DNA from: Clostridiales bacterium
GTDB lineage: Bacteria > Bacillota > Clostridia > Oscillospirales > Acutalibacteraceae
NCBI GenBank assembly: GCA_019421725.1
Contig: JAHZES010000001.1
Location: 31,077 to 36,252 of the forward strand
Direction: 5' to 3'
DNA: 5,176 bases
The notes under the pieces are model-generated. The model saw only the letters and a program-made list of their open reading frames with translations, made no database searches and was not told where the DNA came from. Below are positions 1 through 5,176 of this stretch, one piece after another (the first letter of the stretch is position 1; every line of letters starts with the position of its first letter). Both the position numbers and the translations under genes were made by a program.

Positions 1-550
1 CGTCGTTATCTTCCATATTGTGGCCATACATCACCAGCACCTGCGCCTGCGGCTGCAGTGTGCTTCCCGCTGAAAGAAACAGACTTCCCAGCTTGTTGCC
101 ATTACCTTCCGCATCGCGGCGAAGATAATAATTCTGGTTTTCCGGCGTCCAGAACACCGGATTGTCAATTGTCGTGTTCGGAACGGTCAGCCAACCTGCA
201 ACATCGGCGTTCTTCTCGATCAACGGCAAAAACTCGGGCAATACCGACGGTTCCTCCTCCCCTCTGACGGGTTCCGACGACGGCGAGGTATTCGGCCTGC
301 TGTAAATGTTCTGAAAATCCTGAATCGATTTATGGCTTTGCCCCGGAACGATCACCAGCTCATAGATCAGCACACCGCCGGAAACCAGCATCACTGCCAG
401 CGCCAACCAGAAAATAACCGTCAGCACGGCATGCTTTACCGTCCGCTTTTTCTTCGGCCTCTGCGCATGCCGAGGTCCTGTTTCGCTGCATGCGCCATGA
501 TCATCGGCCTGTTTTTCCTGCGGCTTTCTCTCGAATTCGTCCATCATCAT
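1..550 (-). CDS. srtB: Class B sortase, N-terminal 183 residues (runs off left edge)
   Basis: Membrane-anchored cysteine transpeptidase that would cleave a sorting signal on secreted proteins and attach them to cell-wall peptide or pilin. Visible: a charged cytoplasmic N-terminus with a basic RPKKKR run (31-36), one hydrophobic segment at about 41-68 (uncleaved signal anchor), a variable linker to about 105, then the start of the sortase barrel: AGWLTVPNTTIDNPV (118-132), YYLRRD (141-146), GSLFL (155-159) and YGHNMEDND (175-183). His177 in YGHNM is the expected catalytic histidine; this motif with the YYL segment points to class B. The catalytic Cys (TLxTC) and Arg lie beyond the window, so activity cannot be judged. 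Three consecutive ATG codons (550, 547, 544) share one Shine-Dalgarno sequence; the first is used here, but 547 or 544 is equally possible. It lies 40 bp after thiI on the same strand, suggesting co-transcription. Substrate is unknown. Family call is firm, subclass fairly firm. Confidence 0.9.
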   Translation of the reverse strand, partial: MMMDEFERKPQEKQADDHGACSETGPRHAQRPKKKRTVKHAVLTVIFWLALAVMLVSGGVLIYELVIVPGQSHKSIQDFQNIYSRPNTSPSSEPVRGEEEPSVLPEFLPLIEKNADVAGWLTVPNTTIDNPVFWTPENQNYYLRRDAEGNGNKLGSLFLSAGSTLQPQAQVLVMYGHNMEDND

Positions 551-552
551 AT

Positions 553-560
553 CCACCTTT
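553..560 (-). promoter_or_regulatory. Ribosome binding site of the sortase gene
   Basis: On the minus strand AAAGGTGG lies just upstream of three tandem ATG codons. It ends 2 nt before the first ATG and 8 nt before the third. The spacing slightly favours the second or third ATG as the initiation codon, which would shorten the protein by only one or two residues. Confidence 0.6.
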
Positions 561-590
561 CCGTGCAGAGAAGCTGCGTCCGCTCTCCAT

Positions 591-1760
591 TCAGATCTTG
601 ACCCAACGGATTCCCGACATAGCGCGCTCCACCAATCCGGCCTCATCCAGAGCTTCTTCGGCCTCCAGCACATATTTCAAAACCGGCCGGGTCCGCGGAT
701 GCTTCGGTGTAAACACCGTGCAGCAATCCTCATACGGTTCAATAGATGTTTCAAACGTATCGATTTTGCGGGCTATACGGACGATCTCCTCTTTGTCCAT
801 CCCGATCAGCGGGCGCAGGACCGGCATCGTCGTTACTGCGGCATCCGTGCAACCGATCGCCTGCAGCGTCTGACTGGCAACCTGCCCCAGGCTTTCGCCG
901 GTTGCCAACGCCATGCAGCCGCACTGCTGCGCGACCCGCTCGGCAAGCTTCATCATATAGCGCCGCATAATAATGGTAAACAGCTCCTCCGGGCAGTTTT
1001 TTACGATCTGCTCCTGAATTTCGGTAAACGGGACGATATGCAGCGTCATCCCTCCGGAATACAGCGAAACCTTCTTTAGCAGCTCGATCACCTTCTGCTC
1101 GGCACGCTCGCTGGTATAGGGCGGGCTGGCAAAATGAATCGGATACAGCTCCACGCCCCGTTTGGCGATCATCCAGCTGGCGACCGGGCTGTCGATACCG
1201 CCCGAAATCAGCACGCCCGCCTTTCCCCCGGTTCCAACAGGAATTCCTCCCGCGCCCGCAAGCGCCTGTCCGTGAATATAAGCGCCGAAATCACGGATCT
1301 CTACGATCACAGTGAGCTCCGGCTCGTGAACGTTCACCTGAAGATGCGGAAAACGCTCGAGCAGATATCCGCCCAGTTCATTGCAGATGGCCGGGGAATT
1401 GAGCGGAAACGTTTTGTCTGATCGCTTTGCCTCTACCTTAAAGCTTTGGCAGCCTTCCAGCTGCGGAGCAAGATATTCTGCAGCAGCGCTGCAGATAGCG
1501 GTCATGTCCTTCTCTGTTTCGCAGGCACGGGAAAAGCGGGAGATCCCGAACACCTTTCCTACCCGGTCCGCAGCAAGATCCATATCGAACGAATCCTCCT
1601 GAGGAAAAATGTAAATGGTCGACTGCGCCGACTGAATTTTGCATTCACCCAGCGGTTTGAGCGCCCGGCGCAGATTGCGCACCAGAATGTCCTCAAACGT
1701 GTGCTTATTCAAGCCCTTCAGCGCCAGCTCGCCGACCTTGACAAGAATCAATTCCTTCAT
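591..1760 (-). CDS. thiI: tRNA 4-thiouridine synthase ThiI (tRNA U8 sulfurtransferase), rhodanese-less form
   Basis: Cytoplasmic enzyme that adenylates U8 of tRNA with ATP and replaces its oxygen with sulfur to give 4-thiouridine; in some bacteria it also feeds sulfur to thiamin thiazole synthesis. The 389-residue protein shows the N-terminal ferredoxin-like part (MKELILVKVGELALKG), a THUMP domain at about 60-165 and an adenylating PP-loop domain with SGGIDSP at 186-192. The EDCC segment (344-347) sits where the family's sulfur-accepting cysteine is expected. It ends near the PP-loop domain and lacks the C-terminal rhodanese domain of E. coli ThiI (about 480 residues), so it resembles the Bacillus type. 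The ATG at 1760 was chosen because homologues begin at MKExxLVKxGEL; an in-frame TTG at 1829 would add 23 unrelated residues. The best SD candidate, AAAGG, is about 15 nt upstream, which is poor. It lies 76 bp after a cysteine desulfurase, its likely sulfur donor. Confidence 0.96.
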   Translation of the reverse strand: MKELILVKVGELALKGLNKHTFEDILVRNLRRALKPLGECKIQSAQSTIYIFPQEDSFDMDLAADRVGKVFGISRFSRACETEKDMTAICSAAAEYLAPQLEGCQSFKVEAKRSDKTFPLNSPAICNELGGYLLERFPHLQVNVHEPELTVIVEIRDFGAYIHGQALAGAGGIPVGTGGKAGVLISGGIDSPVASWMIAKRGVELYPIHFASPPYTSERAEQKVIELLKKVSLYSGGMTLHIVPFTEIQEQIVKNCPEELFTIIMRRYMMKLAERVAQQCGCMALATGESLGQVASQTLQAIGCTDAAVTTMPVLRPLIGMDKEEIVRIARKIDTFETSIEPYEDCCTVFTPKHPRTRPVLKYVLEAEEALDEAGLVERAMSGIRWVKI

Positions 1761-1836
1761 TCTGTTTGAAACCAGCCTTTCTGTTTTTCCTGAAATTTTG
1801 CCGAAACCAACGCGGCATCCGGCGTCCAACGCGCCG

Positions 1837-2973
1837 TTATGCCTTGCGGATAATGGTTTGCACTCCGTCCTGCAGCGCCTGAATCAGTTGGTCGATATCC
1901 CCGCGGTCGTTTTCGTGGCCAAAGCTGACGCGAATGGCAGAATCGATCCGAACCGGCTCCAAGCCCATAGCGGAAAGAACGTGACTTTTCTTTCCCTTGG
2001 CACAAGCCGAGCCGCTGGATACAAAAACGCCGCGCGACGCAAGATAGTGGAGCATCGTTTCCGAACGGATGCCAAGGACGGAGAAATTCAAAATATACGG
2101 CAGCGCATCCTCGCCGGAATTCATCACGACTCCCGGAAGCTGCAGCAGCCGCTGCACACAGTAATCCCGCAGCGAACGCATGCGCGTCATCTCCTCCTCC
2201 ACCGGCGGCAGACAGGCCGCCGCTGCGCCGAAGCCGGCGATCAGCGGGACCGCCTCGGTCCCGGGGCGAAGCTTTTTTTCCTGTTCGCCGCCGAACTGCC
2301 GCGGAAGGATGCGGCTGCCCTTGGACACATAAAGCGCGCCGACGCCCTTTGGGCCGCAGATTTTATGCGAACTGACCGTAAGCAGGTTTGCGCCGAGCTT
2401 TTGCGGAAAAACATTCCGCTTGCCAAACGCCTGTACGGCGTCAACATGGACGAGCGCCGGAGCCTTTGCCCTCTGCACGGCGCGCGACAGCGCTTCCACC
2501 GGTTCGATCGCGCCGACCTCGTTGTTGACCATCTGCATGGAAACCAGGATCGTTTCCGCATTCACCGCCTGAAACACCCGTTCTTCGGGCACTCTGCCCC
2601 AACGGTCCGGCTGCAGGCAAATCACCTCAAACCCCTGCTTTTCCAGCTGCGCCGCGCTTTCCATCACCGAAGAATGCTCCACGGCAGAAATTACTACGCG
2701 TCTGCCCAATCTGCGGCGGGCCGCCGCCGCGCCCAAAACGGCAAGGTTGTTTGCCTCCGTTCCGCCGGAGGTAAACGTCAGCTCATCGGCCCTGCAATGC
2801 AGCAGCCCCGCAATTTCGCCGCGGGCCAACGTCAGCTCGCGCTGGGCTTCCTGCCCTTTTGTATGAAGCGATGACGGATTTCCGTAGTTCTCTGTCATCA
2901 CCTGCAGCACCTTTTGCGCCGCCTGTGCGCACACCCTGGTCGTCGCGCTGTTGTCCAGATAAGCCTCCCGCAT
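1837..2973 (-). CDS. iscS: Cysteine desulfurase, NifS/IscS family (likely ThiI sulfur donor)
   Basis: PLP enzyme that removes sulfur from L-cysteine, giving alanine and an enzyme-bound persulfide for transfer to acceptors. The 378-residue, full-length aminotransferase class V fold begins with YLDNSATT (5-12). Visible landmarks: SGGTEANN (69-76), cofactor-stacking His in VEHSS (98-102), HVDAVQAFG (176-184), SSHKICGPKG (201-210) with Lys204 as the Schiff-base lysine, RPGTE (236-240), and SSGSACAKG (319-327) with Cys324 as the persulfide cysteine. All key residues are present, so it should be active. The ATG at 2973 has GGGGGA 7 nt upstream; an in-frame TTG at 2988 would overlap that site and is rejected. 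It is the first gene after a strong promoter and is followed by thiI, matching the Bacillus NifZ-ThiI arrangement. No iscU, sufU or iscR is visible, so dedicated supply of ThiI is more likely than general Fe-S assembly. The family is certain; the symbol is generic and nifZ or nifS would serve equally. Confidence 0.96.
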   Translation of the reverse strand: MREAYLDNSATTRVCAQAAQKVLQVMTENYGNPSSLHTKGQEAQRELTLARGEIAGLLHCRADELTFTSGGTEANNLAVLGAAAARRRLGRRVVISAVEHSSVMESAAQLEKQGFEVICLQPDRWGRVPEERVFQAVNAETILVSMQMVNNEVGAIEPVEALSRAVQRAKAPALVHVDAVQAFGKRNVFPQKLGANLLTVSSHKICGPKGVGALYVSKGSRILPRQFGGEQEKKLRPGTEAVPLIAGFGAAAACLPPVEEEMTRMRSLRDYCVQRLLQLPGVVMNSGEDALPYILNFSVLGIRSETMLHYLASRGVFVSSGSACAKGKKSHVLSAMGLEPVRIDSAIRVSFGHENDRGDIDQLIQALQDGVQTIIRKA

Positions 2974-2980
2974 ATAATCT

Positions 2981-2986
2981 TCCCCC
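2981..2986 (-). promoter_or_regulatory. Ribosome binding site that sets the desulfurase start
   Basis: On the minus strand GGGGGA (then AG) ends 7 nt before the ATG at 2973. It is the only good Shine-Dalgarno match near the start and overlaps the alternative TTG codon at 2988, which supports the ATG. Confidence 0.7.
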
Positions 2987-3049
2987 AAACAGCATTGAAA
3001 TCAGCCGCCGCTTATTTTTAGCTTAACCCGAAAAACGAGATACTTTTTT

Positions 3050-3078
3050 ATTATACGCCAAACACGGCAAATTGGCAA
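3050..3078 (-). promoter_or_regulatory. Sigma-A type promoter for the desulfurase-thiI-sortase unit
   Basis: On the minus strand the -35 box TTGCCA (3078-3073) is followed by a 17-bp spacer and a perfect -10 box TATAAT (3055-3050). Transcription should start near 3043, leaving a leader of about 70 nt before the ATG at 2973. Hexamers and spacing are near consensus for the housekeeping sigma factor. An A+T-rich tract follows the -10 box. Confidence 0.78.
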
Positions 3079-3093
3079 CAGGCGGCTTTTTCC

Positions 3094-3131
3094 CCGGCGC
3101 AGGCTCCGCACAGTCTGCGAAAGCCTGCCGG
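3094..3131. repeat. Interrupted inverted repeat between the divergent promoters
   Basis: Left arm CCGGC (3094-3098), a 2-nt bulge GC, then AGGCT (3101-3105). Right arm AGCCT (3122-3126) then GCCGG (3127-3131). Inside, CGCA (3107-3110) pairs with TGCG (3116-3119) around the loop CAGTC. That gives 14 pairs with small bulges. Neither side has a T-run typical of a rho-independent terminator, and the dyad lies upstream of both predicted start sites, so it is not in either transcript as predicted. It could be a regulator binding site or a chance structure. Confidence 0.5.
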
Positions 3132-3161
3132 TGAAAGCGATATGGATTCTTGCGGATTCGA

Positions 3162-3190
3162 TTGTTATTTGCTTCATTTTCCTGTATACT
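3162..3190 (+). promoter_or_regulatory. Sigma-A type promoter for polA
   Basis: The -35 box TTGTTA (3162-3167), a 17-bp spacer and the -10 box TATACT (3185-3190) match the housekeeping consensus well. Transcription should start near 3197. That is about 20 nt before an in-frame ATG at 3217 and about 95 nt before the conventional polA ATG at 3292. Confidence 0.75.
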
Positions 3191-3200
3191 AATATATAAA

Positions 3201-3206
3201 AGAGGG
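3201..3206 (+). promoter_or_regulatory. Possible ribosome binding site for an upstream polA start
   Basis: AGAGGG ends 10 nt before the ATG at 3217, which is in frame with polA and 25 codons upstream of the conventional start. The match is as good as that of the downstream site and its spacing is shorter, so this start cannot be dismissed on sequence alone. Confidence 0.4.
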
Positions 3207-3272
3207 CCCGTTTGACATGTGGCTGACCGTTCCGGCCGCAAAACACCAATTCGATGGTGCATCTGATTTCCG

Positions 3273-3278
3273 AAAGGA
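3273..3278 (+). promoter_or_regulatory. Ribosome binding site of the conventional polA start
   Basis: AAAGGA ends 13 nt before the ATG at 3292. The core is good but the spacing is longer than usual. No other in-frame start codon lies between this site and 3292. Confidence 0.5.
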
Positions 3279-3291
3279 CTGTACAACAATA

Positions 3292-5176
3292 ATGAAGCTA
3301 CTGATTCTTGACGGCAACAGCATTCTGAATCGCGCCTTTTACGGCATTAAGCTGCTGACCACGCGCGACGGACAATTTACCAACGCCGTATACGGCTTTT
3401 TTACCATGCTGCAAAGGCTGTTGGATGAAACAAAGCCGGATCATGTTGCTGCTGCATTCGACCTGAAGGCTCCCACATTCCGCCACAAAGCCTACGCGGG
3501 CTACAAAGCACAGCGAAAGGGTATGCCGCCGGAGCTTGCCCAACAGCTTCCGGTAGTCAAAGAGCTTTTGCAGCTGCTTGGCTACCGCATTGTGGAATGT
3601 GAAGGGTATGAAGCGGACGATATTCTCGGAACACTGGCGCGCGCCTGCCAGGAGCAGGGCTGTGAGTGCGTCATCGCGACCGGGGACCGCGACAGTCTGC
3701 AGCTGGTCGCTCCCGGCGTGACCGTCCGCATTGCCGCTACAAAAATGGGAAAGCCGGAGGTCACTCTTTACGACGATGCTGCCATTCGTGAAGCATACGG
3801 TCTGGAACCGAAACAGCTGATCGACGTCAAGGCGCTGCAGGGAGACTCCAGCGACAATATCCCCGGCGTTCCCGGCATCGGCCAGAAGGGCGCGCTGTCT
3901 CTGGTAAAGCAGTTCGGTTCTCTGGATGAAATCTACGCCCACCTTGATTCTCCCGATCTGCGCGACAGCATGCGCAAAAAGCTGATCGAAGGGAAGGAAA
4001 GCGCCCTGATGAGCCGAATGCTCGGCACTATCTGTACCGAAGCTCCGATCGACACCAAAATAGAGACCTATGCCATTGCACCTGCACAGGCAAAAGAGGC
4101 CGCACAGCTGCTTGCAAAGCTGGAATGTTTTTCGTTGATCGACAAGCTCGGGCTGCGCAGCGCTTCGGCCGCGTCCGCTCCCTCTGCAAAGGCTCCCGCA
4201 GCCTTATGGGCTGCTGAAATATGTGAGGACAACGACCTGCCGGAGCTGCTCCAAACACTGCGCAGCGAAAAAAGAGTCTGCTTTCTTTCAGAGGTCTCCG
4301 ACGGCCGCATCGATATGATCCGAATCGCGCAGGGAAAAACCGTTTGGAAAATCACCCGTAATTCCGGCGGCCTTGACCGTTTTCTCGCCGAATGGGCGGC
4401 GGATGCTTCCATAGAGAAGGTCACTCACGACATTAAACCGTTTTTTGCGGCGCTGAAAACCGCAGGAATTCCCTGCTGCGGAAAACTGTTCGACACTGCC
4501 CTTGCCGCGTACCTGCTTAACCCCTCCGCCAGCGGCTATGAGCTGAGCAGACTTGCGGAACAGGATGGTCTGCTGCCTGCATTGCCGGAAAACGCCTCTT
4601 CCGCCGACTGTTCCGCCGCGGCTCTTCCCGCGCTGAGCGAAAGGCTTGCGCTGGAAATTGCGCAGAACGACCAGCAGGAGCTGTTGGAAAAAATCGAGAT
4701 CCCGCTTGCCCGCGTTTTGGCTGAGATGGAGCTTGCCGGATTTGAGGTTGACGGCGACGGCGTTTCGCAGTACGGCGAAGTGCTCGCTCTGCAGATCGAG
4801 CTGCTGCAAAAGCAGATTTACGAAAGCGTCGGCTACGAATTTAACATTAATTCCCCGAAGCAGCTCGGCGAGGCGCTATTTGAAAAGCTTGCCCTTCCCT
4901 ACGGCAAAAAAACAAAAACCGGCTATTCCACCAGTGCCGAAATTCTGGAAAACCTGCGCGACGAGCACCCCGCTGTGGCCGCAATTTTAGAATATCGCAC
5001 GCTTTCCAAGCTGAAATCGACCTATTGCGACGGCCTTACAAAGGTAATTGCCGCAGACGGAAGGATCCATTCCAGCTTTAACCAGACCGAAACCCGCACA
5101 GGGCGAATCAGCTCTACGGAACCGAATCTGCAAAACATTCCACCACGCACCGCCGTGGGGAGTGAGCTGCGCCGCT
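3292..5176 (+). CDS. polA: DNA polymerase I, N-terminal 628 residues (runs off right edge)
   Basis: Repair and Okazaki-fragment polymerase; it fills gaps and removes RNA primers. Domains in order: 5'-nuclease (1 to about 288) with LDGNS (6-10), FDLKAPTFRH (56-65), GYEADDILG (105-113), TGDRDSLQLV (130-139) and the helix-hairpin-helix DNA-binding segment GDSSDNIPGVPGIG (184-197), so its metal-binding acidic residues look intact. An Ala/Ser/Pro-rich linker follows (about 290-308). The 3'-5' exonuclease-like domain (about 309-455) lacks the DxE signature, so proofreading is probably absent, as in Bacillus-type Pol I. The polymerase domain starts near 460, with NINSPKQLGEALF (518-530), YSTSAEIL (545-552), TGRISS (603-608; Arg605 contacts the primer-template region in the family) and PNLQNIPPR (611-619). 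The palm motifs with the catalytic aspartates are off-window; the whole protein is usually 850-930 residues. The ATG at 3292 was chosen because homologues start at MKxLxxLDGNS. An in-frame ATG at 3217 remains possible. Divergent from the desulfurase operon, with its own promoter. Confidence 0.97.
   Translation, partial: MKLLILDGNSILNRAFYGIKLLTTRDGQFTNAVYGFFTMLQRLLDETKPDHVAAAFDLKAPTFRHKAYAGYKAQRKGMPPELAQQLPVVKELLQLLGYRIVECEGYEADDILGTLARACQEQGCECVIATGDRDSLQLVAPGVTVRIAATKMGKPEVTLYDDAAIREAYGLEPKQLIDVKALQGDSSDNIPGVPGIGQKGALSLVKQFGSLDEIYAHLDSPDLRDSMRKKLIEGKESALMSRMLGTICTEAPIDTKIETYAIAPAQAKEAAQLLAKLECFSLIDKLGLRSASAASAPSAKAPAALWAAEICEDNDLPELLQTLRSEKRVCFLSEVSDGRIDMIRIAQGKTVWKITRNSGGLDRFLAEWAADASIEKVTHDIKPFFAALKTAGIPCCGKLFDTALAAYLLNPSASGYELSRLAEQDGLLPALPENASSADCSAAALPALSERLALEIAQNDQQELLEKIEIPLARVLAEMELAGFEVDGDGVSQYGEVLALQIELLQKQIYESVGYEFNINSPKQLGEALFEKLALPYGKKTKTGYSTSAEILENLRDEHPAVAAILEYRTLSKLKSTYCDGLTKVIAADGRIHSSFNQTETRTGRISSTEPNLQNIPPRTAVGSELRR

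Larger units (their letters stand above)
2974..3291. other. Divergent intergenic region between the desulfurase-thiI unit and polA
   Basis: 318 bp with no convincing gene. Contents from left to right: the roughly 70-nt untranslated leader of the desulfurase transcript, its minus-strand promoter (3050-3078), a 38-bp interrupted dyad (3094-3131), the plus-strand polA promoter (3162-3190), and a leader of about 95 nt carrying an upstream in-frame ATG at 3217 and two possible ribosome binding sites. A weak hairpin CACCA/TGGTG (3244-3259) lies in the polA leader. I see no riboswitch, T-box or rho-independent terminator here. Confidence 0.85.

Noticed and set aside
332..873. Plus-strand frames opposite the sortase and the end of thiI
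   Set aside because: The minus-strand reading gives a clear sortase and ThiI C-terminus; the plus-strand products are low-complexity shadows.
1639..2874. A 411-codon open frame on the plus strand opposite the desulfurase and thiI
   Set aside because: It lies antisense to two clearly recognisable genes, its product is an Arg/His/Ala-rich sequence with no recognisable domain, and it has no promoter or SD. It is a shadow of GC-rich codon use.
2986..2988. TTG as the start of the desulfurase
   Set aside because: It overlaps the GGGGGA site that serves the ATG at 2973, and the five extra residues precede the conserved family N-terminus.
2974..3043. A riboswitch or T-box in the desulfurase leader
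   Set aside because: The leader of about 70 nt is too short for common sulfur- or thiamin-responsive riboswitches, and no conserved core motif is visible.
3094..3131. Reading the dyad as a rho-independent terminator
   Set aside because: No T-run follows the stem on either strand, and no gene ends nearby in either direction.
3001..3249. An 82-codon minus-strand frame spanning the intergenic region
   Set aside because: It covers both promoters and the dyad, has no promoter of its own and shows no family features; the regulatory reading of the region explains the sequence better.
3298..3942. A 214-codon open frame on the minus strand inside polA
   Set aside because: Antisense to the conserved 5'-nuclease domain of Pol I, with no recognisable motif and no start signals.

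Overview
The window looks like chromosomal core sequence from a Gram-positive, probably clostridial, bacterium (Bacillota). The best guess is the Oscillospiraceae/Ruminococcaceae side, because moderately GC-rich DNA encodes a membrane-anchored class B sortase, a ThiI without a rhodanese domain, a free-standing cysteine desulfurase and a DNA polymerase I whose proofreading domain looks dead. The taxonomic call is inference from gene content, not from a database match.

The layout is two divergent transcription units. The left unit is on the minus strand and reads leftwards from about 3043: a NifS/IscS-type cysteine desulfurase (2973-1837), ThiI (1760-591), and the first 183 codons of a class B sortase (550-1, cut by the window edge). 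The first two form a known functional pair: the desulfurase makes a persulfide from cysteine, and ThiI passes the sulfur to U8 of tRNA (4-thiouridine), possibly also to thiamin thiazole synthesis. The sortase has an unrelated, cell-surface role but sits 40 bp behind thiI with its own Shine-Dalgarno sequence, so it probably shares the transcript.

The right unit is on the plus strand: the first 628 codons of polA, cut by the right edge just before the catalytic palm motifs. The 5'-nuclease domain is intact in its motifs, the 3'-5' exonuclease domain is degenerate, and the polymerase domain has begun.

The 318 bp between the units (2974-3291) holds two back-to-back promoters with near-consensus hexamers and 17-bp spacers (minus: TTGCCA/TATAAT; plus: TTGTTA/TATACT). 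A 38-bp interrupted dyad lies between their -35 boxes. An in-frame ATG 25 codons upstream of the conventional polA start makes the polA N-terminus ambiguous.

I see no mobile element, CRISPR array, structural RNA gene or clearly new system. The most useful leads are the polA start, the dyad in the divergent promoter region, and the operon position of the sortase.
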